Assembly: GCA_018816735.1 (NCBI GenBank)
Contig: JAHIVH010000086.1
Coordinates: forward strand, 43,836-107,835
From: Pseudomonadota bacterium
GTDB taxonomy: Bacteria > Desulfobacterota > Desulfobacteria > Desulfobacterales > JAHIVH01
DNA: 64,000 nucleotides
Direction: 5' to 3'
Shown: piece after piece, positions 28,466-37,404 of the stretch
Layout of the letters: the number at the start of each line of letters is the position of its first letter
Position numbering within the stretch: position 1 is the stretch's first letter
Translations under genes and position numbers: made by a program
The notes under the pieces: model-generated
The model's input: only the letters and a program-made list of their open reading frames with translations
Database searches by the model: none
What the model was told of the DNA's origin: nothing

Positions 28466-28885
28466 ATGATGAAAAGTAAAGAAACACAGGAAAAAGAAAT
28501 TATAAAAAGAATCGGTATGGCAATCAAGTTCTGGAGAAAACTTTCTGGTTATAATCAGGAAAGTTTCTCACAAATCATTGAAACATCAAGGTCATACGTC
28601 GCAAAGTTGGAAACTGGCGGTACAGGCGTTTCGATAAATAAAATCAATGAAATTGCACGAGCACTTAGATTGTCGCCTTTTACGTTGTTGTGCGGTGTGC
28701 CAAACAAGGAAGCATTGAACATTTTGATGGGTCTTTATAATAATTATCAGCTCAATATCTCAAGATCAGAGCTTGAAATTCTTTTTTGTGCAAGACTAGG
28801 AAAGAAAAAATTAACAAGAGACTACTACATTCACCAACTTTGTATTTTAAGATCCGGCAACTACTCCTGCAAAATGCAAAAATAA
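28466..28885 (+). CDS. XRE-family HTH regulator
   Basis: A 139-residue protein with an N-terminal Cro/C1-type helix-turn-helix (about 12-68: WRKLSGYNQESFSQIIETSR, then LETGGTGVSINKINEIARAL). A helical C-terminal part ends in a Cys/Lys-rich tail. Either of two adjacent ATGs (28466, 28469) may start it; GAAGGC lies upstream. A small membrane protein starts seven bases after its stop. Target genes are unknown; it may control itself and its neighbour. Confidence 0.75.
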   Translation: MMKSKETQEKEIIKRIGMAIKFWRKLSGYNQESFSQIIETSRSYVAKLETGGTGVSINKINEIARALRLSPFTLLCGVPNKEALNILMGLYNNYQLNISRSELEILFCARLGKKKLTRDYYIHQLCILRSGNYSCKMQK

Positions 28886-28891
28886 GAAATC

Positions 28892-29158
28892 ATGCAAATA
28901 GATAAAAATCCGGTATACCGAAAAGTCATCATACCCTGGTATGATTCAGAAACAATGTGTTTTGTTATGATGGTCTTTCTTATTTTTGTGAGTTCATTCA
29001 GCATCGCAGGAATTTCCGTTTCCATGGGCATGACTGAATACCAGGACTACTCATGGCTTCCAATCCTGCTTACGTCATTGAGCACGTATGCCCTCTTGTC
29101 CACATCTGTGAGGTTGATTTTGAGATTGTTTTTTTCTGAAAGAGAAACGAATCTTTAA
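28892..29158 (+). CDS. Small two-helix membrane protein
   Basis: Unrecognised 88-residue protein. Two hydrophobic segments (about 22-46 and 56-78) are separated by a short polar loop with two acidic residues, and the protein ends in a charged tail. It begins seven bases after the XRE gene stop, so the two probably share a transcript. No motif gives a function; a regulator/membrane-effector pair is only a possibility. Confidence 0.55.
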   Translation: MQIDKNPVYRKVIIPWYDSETMCFVMMVFLIFVSSFSIAGISVSMGMTEYQDYSWLPILLTSLSTYALLSTSVRLILRLFFSERETNL

Positions 29159-29200
29159 CCTGCTTTGATCATCTCATGGCAGCTGGCCTACCCATAAATT

Positions 29201-29776
29201 TTATACAAAAGACACGGCTGGCTTGATCAAGCCGATAAAGTAATGAATCATCCTCGCCGTAGCTCCCCACACCACTATATCTTCATAGGGATAAAGCAAT
29301 TCCTCCCATCCGGGGATACGTCCTTCATATTTTTTTTCTTTATGAATTCTAATAAGTTCATCGAGAGGAATTCTTACGACTTTTGCTATTTCTGAAGGAT
29401 CATATCTTATATCCCTATCTTCTTTCAAGTACCCCAAAAAAACTTCTATATCCCTGTGGTTAATCGTCTGGAAGTGGCCAACAGATCCGATAGCGTCCAC
29501 CTGATCTCTTTTAATACTCAATTCTTCAAAAAGTTCTCTGAAGGCTGCGTCAAGTGCACTACCATCTTTTGAATCAATATGGCCTCCGGGCAGGGCCATT
29601 TGGTTGCGCCATGGATATCCTTCATTATCCGCCTTAAGGATAAACAGGATATATGGGTCAGAAAGATTATGCACCAGTAGAAAAACACATGCTTTTTGAT
29701 AGCCGTTTCCAGTTACTGGCCGAGGATGTCTGGTTGTTCTGACAATATCCTTTACCCGATTACAATCAATATTCAT
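29201..29776 (-). CDS. Nudix hydrolase, CoA pyrophosphatase type
   Basis: A 191-residue Nudix protein. The box GGHIDSKDGSALDAAFRELF with following EELSI lines up with the CoA-pyrophosphatase (NudL/YeaB) version, which has a one-residue longer spacing than the classic Nudix box; the catalytic REL..EE is intact. These enzymes split CoA or acyl-CoA into 3',5'-ADP and phosphopantetheine. It lies 22 bases after the thioredoxin-like gene and is probably co-transcribed with it. The exact substrate is inferred only from box spacing. Confidence 0.75.
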   Translation of the reverse strand: MNIDCNRVKDIVRTTRHPRPVTGNGYQKACVFLLVHNLSDPYILFILKADNEGYPWRNQMALPGGHIDSKDGSALDAAFRELFEELSIKRDQVDAIGSVGHFQTINHRDIEVFLGYLKEDRDIRYDPSEIAKVVRIPLDELIRIHKEKKYEGRIPGWEELLYPYEDIVVWGATARMIHYFIGLIKPAVSFV

Positions 29777-29798
29777 AATCTGCTTTTATGCAAAAGTA

Positions 29799-30278
29799 CT
29801 ACTTGCTATTTTTTACAAATTCATCAAATTTAATTGTCTTATAACTATCTGTCTGGATATATTTTAAAATAGGAAGAAATTGCTCCGGCGTCATATAACC
29901 CGGAAGTTTGGTGATATTTTCCCCTGATGCGTCCAAAAACCAATGCGTGGGCAAACCTGAAACCTGATAATTGGCAGCCAGTTGTTTCTCTTGATCCGAA
30001 TTCACTTTAACAGCTATATAATTATTGCTGATATAGTCTATCACGTCTTTATTGCTGAAAGTTATTTGATCCATTTTTTTACAGTAACCACACCAGTTCG
30101 CATGGAATGTGATAAATATTTTTTTTCCTTCCTGCTTTCCAAGACGCATGCCTTCATTGTAGGAATACCATTTGATACTTTTATCACTTTCAGATGGTGC
30201 AGCAGCCATTCCCTGGTCGATCCATATGATCAGAATAAAAAAGACGCCTGCAACTTTAATATTTTTTTTCCATGTCAT
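29799..30278 (-). CDS. Secreted thioredoxin-like protein (WCGYC)
   Basis: A 159-residue protein with a signal peptide (KKNIKVAGVFFILIIWIDQG, cleavage probably near AAA) and a thioredoxin fold. The active site is FHANWCGYCKKM near residue 60, and cis-Pro lies in SGLPTHWF near 110. It should be a periplasmic disulfide reductase. DsbD, encoded just upstream, is the known electron donor for such proteins, so the two probably work together. A separate promoter candidate lies at 30347-30375. Confidence 0.85.
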   Translation of the reverse strand: MTWKKNIKVAGVFFILIIWIDQGMAAAPSESDKSIKWYSYNEGMRLGKQEGKKIFITFHANWCGYCKKMDQITFSNKDVIDYISNNYIAVKVNSDQEKQLAANYQVSGLPTHWFLDASGENITKLPGYMTPEQFLPILKYIQTDSYKTIKFDEFVKNSK

Positions 30279-30346
30279 ATCTATATATTCCTTGATTAAT
30301 TTTCCATTTAATAATTTTAGCCGGTCCTATTCGCATCTGCTATCAA

Positions 30347-30375
30347 ATAAAAACTGATTTTACATAAATTGTCAA
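30347..30375 (-). promoter_or_regulatory. Candidate promoter of the thioredoxin-like gene
   Basis: Minus-strand TTGACA (30375-30370), 17 bases, then TTTTAT (30352-30347). Perfect -35, four of six in the -10. It lies in the 141-base gap after dsbD. Confidence 0.35.
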
Positions 30376-30419
30376 TCGAAGCCAACCCTTTTCTTATGCG
30401 TCTGAATTGAAAAGCGCAG

Positions 30420-32273
30420 CTATTGTACCTGACGGATGGTTTCCAGAAAGGTTTTTGGCGAAACATAATCTGTAATTGTTTTATCTTTTTGAAGATCTCC
30501 TGAAGCATTTACAAAAATAATGGTGGGAAGGCCAATCACATTATATTTTCTTAAAAGATGCTTCACACGAGTTGCGTTTGAATCGGTTGCATCCACTCTT
30601 AATAGATCGAACCGTCCCAGTTCTGACCTCACATCCTCATCGCTAAAGGTTACCTGCTCAAGTTTTTTGCAGGACGCACACCATTCTGCATAAAAATCGA
30701 TCAGCAGCGGTCGATTTTGTTCTTTTGCAAAAGAAAGTGCAGATGCTTCATCTTCCTGCCAGATGAGAGGATTATGATGTTCAATCTCCTGTGGGCCATG
30801 GTTCATGATATCGACAACCTGATATATTATTGACGCCCCCCATAACAGAAAAAAAACACCGATGGTTTTCCATAATTTTCCTGTTACCGGAGACGCAGCT
30901 TCCATTTTATCAAATCCACCTGAAAAAACGCCGGTTCCCAAGAAAATCATGCCAACCGAAAGCATATAAATATTTTCTGAAATAAGGGGCTTCACAAAGT
31001 ACAGGGCCACACCAAACATCATCATGCCGAATAGATATTTTACCTTTTCCATCCATGCACCTGCTTTTGGCAATGATGCCAATATGCCTGAAAACGTACC
31101 GATGACAAGAAACAATAAACCCAATCCCAGAGCAAAGCTCCACATCATAAAAAATCCCTGAAATATATTCCCAAGGGTTGCCACGTAAACCAGAAGACTC
31201 ACAAGCATGGGGCCTACACACGGACCGACCACAAGCCCTGCGACTGCGCCCACAAGGAAAACACCTGCAAACCCTTTCCCCGATATTTTCTGCAATTTTG
31301 AACTGATGGAAGACGGCATCTGAACAAAAAAGATATCAAACATACTTAAAGCCATCAGGACAAACAGGGCGGAAACAAAGACGCGAAGAACCGGCGACCC
31401 GGTCAATTCACCAAAAAGCCCTCCTGTTAAGGCCGCAATAGTTCCCATGATGGCATAGGTCAAAGAAAGCCCAAGCACGTAAACTGAGGACAATAAAAAC
31501 CCGCGCATAGCGCTGCCTGCGCTGCCAGCACCAATCACACTCATGGTCACAGGTATCATGGGATAGACACAGGGTGTCAAACTTGCCAGAAATCCCCAAA
31601 TAAAGGCCGCCAGAACAACCCCTATCAACCCGAACCGATCAGCTGCTTTCTGAAAAGGATTTTTTTCTTTTTCCTCATGATTAAGACTGTCTTTATCCGG
31701 TGATGATACCGGGGAGGGTTGATCAGACAGGTCAACAGAGGGCGGACCTGAAATAACCGTAAGCGAAAATGACATCCCTTTCGTCTTCGGCATAAAGCAT
31801 TTTGTTTCGCTGCAACCCTGGTATGATATATTCAATTCAAGTGGATAATCACTTGGCGCAGCACTGGATTTTACATTCAGGGGAATCCGAATGACAACTT
31901 CACCCTTAAATACCTTAATTTTTCCTATATATGGGTCGTCCATCAAAATGAATGGCGGGAATACCACCTGGCCCAACAGGGCAGCACGGTTATCTGCCAA
32001 CTCAACTTTTATCTGGTCAGAAAAAAGTTTATATCCGGGTGGCATTGAAAATACCACCTCTAAAACGATTTCACCACCAGCCGCAGCTCGCCCAAAAGGT
32101 GATATCATCCTGATTTCAAAAGGATCCTGGATTTGAGGTTCTTCTGCAATATGGGAAAAAAAATTGGTTTCTGCAAAGGAGGCAGAATACCCGATGCATG
32201 CAATCACCACACTCAGCAATAAATGATAAACCAATCGTCTTTTTGTTTTCCTTGCAAAAAAATCTGATAACAT
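30420..32273 (-). CDS. dsbD: Thiol:disulfide interchange protein DsbD
   Basis: A 617-residue inner-membrane protein that carries electrons from cytoplasmic thioredoxin to the periplasm. Domains in order: signal peptide; periplasmic alpha domain with a Cys pair in QGCSETKCFMP near 154-159; eight-helix membrane domain with the two functional cysteines in SLTPCVYPMIP near 234 and VVGPCVGPML near 351; and C-terminal thioredoxin domain with FYAEWCASCKK near 532. All three redox pairs are present and the length is typical. It lies between proC (34 bases upstream) and a secreted thioredoxin that is its probable client. Confidence 0.94.
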   Translation of the reverse strand: MLSDFFARKTKRRLVYHLLLSVVIACIGYSASFAETNFFSHIAEEPQIQDPFEIRMISPFGRAAAGGEIVLEVVFSMPPGYKLFSDQIKVELADNRAALLGQVVFPPFILMDDPYIGKIKVFKGEVVIRIPLNVKSSAAPSDYPLELNISYQGCSETKCFMPKTKGMSFSLTVISGPPSVDLSDQPSPVSSPDKDSLNHEEKEKNPFQKAADRFGLIGVVLAAFIWGFLASLTPCVYPMIPVTMSVIGAGSAGSAMRGFLLSSVYVLGLSLTYAIMGTIAALTGGLFGELTGSPVLRVFVSALFVLMALSMFDIFFVQMPSSISSKLQKISGKGFAGVFLVGAVAGLVVGPCVGPMLVSLLVYVATLGNIFQGFFMMWSFALGLGLLFLVIGTFSGILASLPKAGAWMEKVKYLFGMMMFGVALYFVKPLISENIYMLSVGMIFLGTGVFSGGFDKMEAASPVTGKLWKTIGVFFLLWGASIIYQVVDIMNHGPQEIEHHNPLIWQEDEASALSFAKEQNRPLLIDFYAEWCASCKKLEQVTFSDEDVRSELGRFDLLRVDATDSNATRVKHLLRKYNVIGLPTIIFVNASGDLQKDKTITDYVSPKTFLETIRQVQ

Positions 32274-32307
32274 ATCGTTCCTCTTAAAAACAAGGTACTA
32301 TTTGGTT

Positions 32308-33159
32308 TCAGTCGCTCAGTTCGATTGAACGGTCTCTGGCTGCACGGATCGCATTGATAAACACTTTTTTCACATCATTTTTTTCAAGGATGTTTAATGC
32401 AGCCGCTGTTGTCCCCCCAGGCGAGGTCACCTTTCGCCTCAGTTCTTCCGGAGAGTCATTGACGCTTTGAAGAAGGGATAGGGCACCTTTAAAGGTTTCA
32501 ATTGTTAATAAAGAGGCTGTTTCCTGATCAAAACCAAGTTTCAGTCCGGCTTCAATCATCGATTCAATGAAATAAAACACATAAGCGGGGCCCGAGCCCG
32601 ACATGGCAGTCACGGCATCCAGTTCTTTTTCATCAAGAGCGATCACCTTTCCCATAGACGCCAGAATGGAACGGGTAATATCAATATCACCGGCAGTTGC
32701 ATTTGAATTGGCGCTCATAACGGACATGCCGCAAAGCACAAGGCATGGCGTGTTTGGCATCACTCGAATAACTGGCATATTTTTCTGTGATTTGCCTGTC
32801 AACCGACCATATAAAAACAATTCTATTTTTTTTAGCCGGACACCTGCTGCAATTGAGATCACAAGCTTTCGATCCGGCATCTCAGGATCAATTTTTTCTG
32901 AGAGGCCGGATAAAACATCTTTCATGATCTGGGGTTTCACGGCAAGGATCACGATATCACACTCAAAAAACAGCTTGTCATTATCCGATACGGTCTTAAT
33001 GCCAAACCGTTCCTGAAACATATCAAGCCTTTCCCTTGAAATATCGCTGACCCAAATGTGTGACGCGCTTACGGTCTCTGATTCAATCAGCGCCCCCACA
33101 ATCGCTTCTGCCATATTTCCGGCACCGATTATACCGATTCTCTGATCAAGTCCAGCCAC
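32308..33159 (-). CDS. proC: Pyrroline-5-carboxylate reductase
   Basis: A 283-residue enzyme for the last step of proline synthesis (P5C to proline with NAD(P)H). The N-terminal Rossmann motif GIIGAGNMAEAIVGAL is intact. PNTPCLVLCGMS near 145 and the C-terminal signature VTSPGGTTAAALNILE, with MSGSGPAYVFYFIE before it, are diagnostic. It starts with GTG after AAGGAGGG. It is separated from dsbD by 34 bases; shared transcription looks incidental. Confidence 0.95.
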   Translation of the reverse strand: MAGLDQRIGIIGAGNMAEAIVGALIESETVSASHIWVSDISRERLDMFQERFGIKTVSDNDKLFFECDIVILAVKPQIMKDVLSGLSEKIDPEMPDRKLVISIAAGVRLKKIELFLYGRLTGKSQKNMPVIRVMPNTPCLVLCGMSVMSANSNATAGDIDITRSILASMGKVIALDEKELDAVTAMSGSGPAYVFYFIESMIEAGLKLGFDQETASLLTIETFKGALSLLQSVNDSPEELRRKVTSPGGTTAAALNILEKNDVKKVFINAIRAARDRSIELSD

Positions 33160-33382
33160 GTTCCCTCCTTGAGCTAATGGAAAAACTTTCCTAAGTGATA
33201 CTGTCTCGTTTGTTAAAAACTCCGCGATAATTAAGGTCTGATAAGACCCCTTGTCAACAATTTAATTATGAAATCTCTTGACTTATTTTATAGTTATATC
33301 TTATTTTTATAAAATATTCATGAACTTTGAGGATACAACCTGATTTTTTAAAAAATTATTTTTAAGTATAGGCACAAATAAA

Positions 33383-33691
33383 ATGGGTATTATCGTTGGA
33401 AACTTTCTTGAGGCGGTTGCTGTTGTACTTGGATCACTACTAACACTTTATATGTACATTATCATTGCAAGAGCTATTTTATCCTGGGTCAATCCGGATC
33501 CATACAATCCGATTGTAAGGTTTATTCATAACATAACTGAACCGGTTTTATACCGTATCAGGGAAAAACTGCCAATGGATTTTGGCGGCGTTGATATTTC
33601 GCCCATTATCGTTATATTTGCAATCGTCTTCATCGATAATTTTATCGTAGCAAGCCTTCACAATATTGCAAGAAATTTGATCATTGGATAG
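33383..33691 (+). CDS. YggT-family membrane protein
   Basis: A 102-residue membrane protein with two hydrophobic segments and the YggT signature ARAILSWVNPDPYNPIVRF, followed by TEPVLYRIREKLP and a C-terminal helix. YggT proteins are small envelope proteins, often encoded next to proC and divIVA/sepF-type genes; both are neighbours here (proC divergent, divIVA-like 50 bases downstream). Function is poorly known; roles in division or osmotic balance are suggested for relatives. Confidence 0.85.
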   Translation: MGIIVGNFLEAVAVVLGSLLTLYMYIIIARAILSWVNPDPYNPIVRFIHNITEPVLYRIREKLPMDFGGVDISPIIVIFAIVFIDNFIVASLHNIARNLIIG

Positions 33692-33741
33692 GTGATGGAA
33701 CAGTCCCCACAGAACAGAAAAATGAAAAGGCGAAAAAATAT

Positions 33742-34242
33742 ATGAAAATGACCCCCTTAGATATTCAACAACAGAAGTTTAAGATTCGATTTCGTGGATT
33801 CGATGTTCAGGAGGTGGATGGGTTTCTTGAAGAAGTTGCCAGTGTAATGGAATCCATTATTACGGAAAATGATGACCTGAAAGAGAAATTCCGTAAGCTC
33901 GACTTGGAGAACAAGACTTTGAAAAAACAGGAAGATTCATTTAAAAAAGTCATGTTAAGCTCTCAAAAAGTCATCGAACAAATGAAGGAAAACACAAAAA
34001 AATCCGGCGAACTGATTATCGCAGATGCAGAAGTAAAAGCCGAAAAAATATTAAATGGTGCCCATAACAGGCTGGCACAGCTTCATGAGGACATCTCGGA
34101 GCTCAAGCGGCAGCGCATGCAGATCGTGGTACATATCCGCTCCATTATCGAATCACATACAAAACTTCTTGAATTAAGCAACGAGGAAGCAAAGACATCT
34201 GATGCGGCGGATTCAAAAGTCCAAATCTTAAAAACAAGGTAA
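33742..34242 (+). CDS. DivIVA-domain protein
   Basis: A 166-residue, mostly coiled-coil protein. The DivIVA N-terminal domain (MTPLDIQQQKFKIRFRGFDV, then VDGFLEEV) binds curved membranes in relatives. Heptad-rich stretches follow at about 35-75 and 85-130. DivIVA proteins gather partners at poles or septa. Its position between yggT and the pilT/pilU pair would fit placement of pili or division proteins at a pole, but that is inference. Confidence 0.85.
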   Translation: MKMTPLDIQQQKFKIRFRGFDVQEVDGFLEEVASVMESIITENDDLKEKFRKLDLENKTLKKQEDSFKKVMLSSQKVIEQMKENTKKSGELIIADAEVKAEKILNGAHNRLAQLHEDISELKRQRMQIVVHIRSIIESHTKLLELSNEEAKTSDAADSKVQILKTR

Positions 34243-34323
34243 CTCTTTTCCATTCTTACAATACATGAACTGGATATAGCATAAAACGTTACTCAAAATC
34301 ACTCTATAAATGGAGTTCTCTAA

Positions 34324-35406
34324 ATGGCTAAAATCGATGCTTTTTTTAAACTGATGCACGAGCAAAAAGCTTCTGACCTTCATTTGGTATCCGGTCTTTC
34401 ACCGGCATTACGAATCAACGGTGATATGGAACGAATCAAATACAAAAGTCTTGATAATGATGAATTAAGAAGCATGCTTTATGAAATAGCGCCAGAAGAC
34501 AAAGTTAAAGTATTTGAAGAAACCGGCGATGTTGATTTTGGTTATGAGATCCCAGGGCTGGCCAGATACCGTGCCAATTTTTTTATGCAGAAATACGGAA
34601 TCGGTGCGGTTTTCAGAGAAATCCCAAGTGAAATTCTGACTGCCGAACAATTGGGGCTTCCGCCGGTTATCTCAAAACTGGCATCTCTTCCCAGGGGCCT
34701 TGTCCTGGTTACAGGTCCTACCGGAAGCGGCAAATCCACAACGCTTGCGGCAATTGTAGATGTTGCGAACCGCACTCGAAAAGACCATATTATTACAGTA
34801 GAAGATCCTATCGAATTCGTTCATAAAAGCCAAAGTTGTATCGTCAATCACCGGGAAGTCGGCCTTCATACTCAGACCTTCAGTGCAGCCCTGCGGGGTG
34901 CGCTTCGTGAAGACCCGGATATCATTCTGGTAGGGGAAATGAGAGACCTTGAAACGATTTCTCTGGCTATTGAAGCTGCATCAACCGGCCATCTTGTTTT
35001 TGGCACTCTTCATACCTCAAGCGCGCCAAAAACCGTTGACCGAATTATAGAAGTATTCCCATCAAGCGAACAAGCCCAGATTCGTTCCACCCTTTCCGAT
35101 GGTTTAAGGGCGGTTGTTGCGCAGGTATTATTCAAAAGAGCCGATAGATCCGGAAGATGCGCTGCACTTGAAATTTTGATTGCAAATCCGGCCGTAAGAA
35201 ATCTGATTCGGGAATCCAAAACTCACCAGATTCCATCTATGATTCAAACTGGAAAAAAATACGGCATGCAACTGCTGGATGATGCCATCATGGATCTTTT
35301 AAACAAAGGTTGGATCAATGGTGATGAAGCTTACATGAAAGCCAACGACAAAGGAAGATTCAGGTCATTTTGCCAAAGTCCGCCAGCAGATTTTACTGAA
35401 GCCTGA
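34324..35406 (+). CDS. pilT: Type IV pilus retraction ATPase PilT
   Basis: A 360-residue hexameric ATPase of normal PilT length that powers retraction of type IV pili (twitching). An N-terminal PAS-like domain starts MAKIDAFFKLMHEQKASDLH. Walker A GPTGSGKSTT is near 130-139, the Asp box VEDPIEF near 160, Walker B LREDPDIILVGEMRD near 195-210 and the His box GHLVFGTLHT near 222. A second PilT-like gene follows 52 bases downstream. No pilin or assembly genes are in the window. Confidence 0.92.
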   Translation: MAKIDAFFKLMHEQKASDLHLVSGLSPALRINGDMERIKYKSLDNDELRSMLYEIAPEDKVKVFEETGDVDFGYEIPGLARYRANFFMQKYGIGAVFREIPSEILTAEQLGLPPVISKLASLPRGLVLVTGPTGSGKSTTLAAIVDVANRTRKDHIITVEDPIEFVHKSQSCIVNHREVGLHTQTFSAALRGALREDPDIILVGEMRDLETISLAIEAASTGHLVFGTLHTSSAPKTVDRIIEVFPSSEQAQIRSTLSDGLRAVVAQVLFKRADRSGRCAALEILIANPAVRNLIRESKTHQIPSMIQTGKKYGMQLLDDAIMDLLNKGWINGDEAYMKANDKGRFRSFCQSPPADFTEA

Positions 35407-35458
35407 TAGGAAAGACACCTTACGTTATAAAGCCGGACAGAATAATAGAGGTGATATC

Positions 35459-36625
35459 ATGAAAAAACAGGTAATTGATCATGTTCTAACCAAAATGCTT
35501 GATGCCCATACCAATGTGTCAGACCTTAACCTGACTGTGGGCAAACCGCTTCAGGTAGAAAGTTCAGGGTCACTTGTAAAGGTTGAGTTGGAACCCAAAA
35601 TTAAGGACCTAACACCATTTCAAACCGAAATATTTGCGTTGAACCTGATCAGTCAGGACAGGAGGCTTACAGAGACATTGCTTTCAGAAGGCTCTTGCGA
35701 CCTTTCCTACAGCCTTCCGGGAAAGGCGAGGTTCAGAGTAAATGTCTTTTCCCAGTCCGGCCATTATTCAACGGTTTTAAGAAAACTCGAATCCAAAATC
35801 CCAACCATTAAGGAACTGAATCTGCCACAGGCATTCTACCAGATCGCTCAGGAAAAAAACGGCATTGTTTTTGTTACCGGTGCAACCGGTTCCGGAAAAT
35901 CAACATCTCTTGCGGCGACACTGGATGATATTAACGACAATAAATCGGTTCATGTAGTCACCCTTGAAGATCCGATCGAATATCAACATCCGCAGAAAAA
36001 TTCCACGTTCAATCAGAGAGAACTTGGGAAAGATTTCGATAACTTTGCAAATGGTCTAAGGGCTGCGTTAAGACAAGCACCAAAAGTCATTCTGGTTGGT
36101 GAAATGCGAGATCGTGAATCTGTTGAAATTGGTTTAAGTGCAGCTGAAACAGGCCACCTCGTGCTGACCACCATCCATACTGTTGATGCAGGACAAACCA
36201 TCAACCGTATTCTGGGTATGTTTGACAAGGAAGAAGAAAGACAAATCAGAATCCGGTTAGCAGACACGATACGATGGATCGTTTGCCAACGGTTACTGCC
36301 TAAAGAAGGCGGCGGAAGGGTCGCGGCCTTTGAGATACTGGGATCAAACCTCAGGGTAAAAGATGCCATCTTAAATGGTGAATCCGAAGGAAAAACTTTT
36401 TATGAAATGATGGAAGTGGGCAAACCTTTTGGGATGACAACCTTTGATAGTTATATTATTTCGCTTTATGAACAGGGATTGATCAACAGAGAAACAGCGC
36501 TTGCTTACTCATCAAGAAAAGGGATTGTCGGGCGTGGTATTGACTCAATAAAAAGCTCCAGGGGTGAAGACACAACCACCATAAAAGAACTTGAAATCGA
36601 CCGGGAATACCATATCAACCGTTGA
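35459..36625 (+). CDS. pilU: PilT-like ATPase, probably PilU
   Basis: A 388-residue paralogue of the preceding PilT with Walker A GATGSGKS near 140, VTLEDPIEYQH and Walker B APKVILVGEMRD. PilU is the accessory retraction motor in bacteria with tandem pilT-pilU genes, and the order and slightly greater length fit. The N-terminal domain is more diverged than in PilT (MKKQVIDHVLTKMLDAHTNV). Assignment as PilU rather than a second PilT rests mainly on position. Confidence 0.75.
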   Translation: MKKQVIDHVLTKMLDAHTNVSDLNLTVGKPLQVESSGSLVKVELEPKIKDLTPFQTEIFALNLISQDRRLTETLLSEGSCDLSYSLPGKARFRVNVFSQSGHYSTVLRKLESKIPTIKELNLPQAFYQIAQEKNGIVFVTGATGSGKSTSLAATLDDINDNKSVHVVTLEDPIEYQHPQKNSTFNQRELGKDFDNFANGLRAALRQAPKVILVGEMRDRESVEIGLSAAETGHLVLTTIHTVDAGQTINRILGMFDKEEERQIRIRLADTIRWIVCQRLLPKEGGGRVAAFEILGSNLRVKDAILNGESEGKTFYEMMEVGKPFGMTTFDSYIISLYEQGLINRETALAYSSRKGIVGRGIDSIKSSRGEDTTTIKELEIDREYHINR

Positions 36626-36707
36626 TTCAAACAGTTTAGGGTTTTCATACCTGAAAATCGTTTTTGTTTAACCTGGCACCACTGAAAAAAGGAGCATATA
36701 ACGTCAT

Positions 36708-37367
36708 ATGGAAATCATTTGTGATAAATGTCAGAGCAAGTTAAAAATTCCTGACGGAAAAATTCCTGCTGGCAAAACAGCAAACGTTACCTGCCCCAGC
36801 TGCAAACAAAAAATCGCCGTAACCGGACCACCGGAAGAAGAAGAAAATGAAGAGCCAGCTGCACCGTCTTTTGATTTTGAGGAAGACGAGGACAAATACG
36901 ACTCATCTGAAAAACCATTTGATTTTATTGAAGAAGAAGGAAAAACAGCACTCATTTGCGAGTCTGATGCAGCCATCAGGGAGACAATGTCACATGTGCT
37001 TGATCTTCTGGAGTATCATATAACGGTTGCATCTGATACGCGTGATGCCCTGAAAAAAATGCGATATCACGATTATAATCTGATTCTTGTCAATGAACAT
37101 TTTGAAACCAGCAACCCGGAAACGAACGGAATATTGATATATCTTCAGCGCATGGCCATGTCATCCAGACGGAATATGATTGTTGGCATGTTAAGCAATC
37201 GCTTCAGGACCATGGACAATATGATTGCATTTGTCAAAAGCGTCAATATGATCATCAATACCAATGACATGGAAAATTTTGACAAAATTCTGACATTGGG
37301 AATTGGTGAGCATGAATTCTTCTACAGAATATTCAACGAATCTCTCAAAAAAACCGGAAAAATTTAA
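36708..37367 (+). CDS. Zinc-ribbon plus degenerate receiver-domain protein
   Basis: A 219-residue protein. Residues 1-40 are an MJ0042-type zinc ribbon (two CxxC pairs: CDKC and CPSC). An acidic linker (about 42-75) follows. Residues about 80-200 have the fold pattern of a response-regulator receiver (KTALICESDAAIRETMSHVL, then YNLILVNEHF), but the phosphate-accepting Asp of the usual LILLD position is Asn. It is thus probably a pseudo-receiver that cannot be phosphorylated. Directly after pilT/pilU, it may regulate pilus motors or gliding; this is not shown by sequence. Confidence 0.65.
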   Translation: MEIICDKCQSKLKIPDGKIPAGKTANVTCPSCKQKIAVTGPPEEEENEEPAAPSFDFEEDEDKYDSSEKPFDFIEEEGKTALICESDAAIRETMSHVLDLLEYHITVASDTRDALKKMRYHDYNLILVNEHFETSNPETNGILIYLQRMAMSSRRNMIVGMLSNRFRTMDNMIAFVKSVNMIINTNDMENFDKILTLGIGEHEFFYRIFNESLKKTGKI

Positions 37368-37404
37368 AGGAGCCACACCTGAGAGGGGGGGGGGCAGATA
37401 TCAT

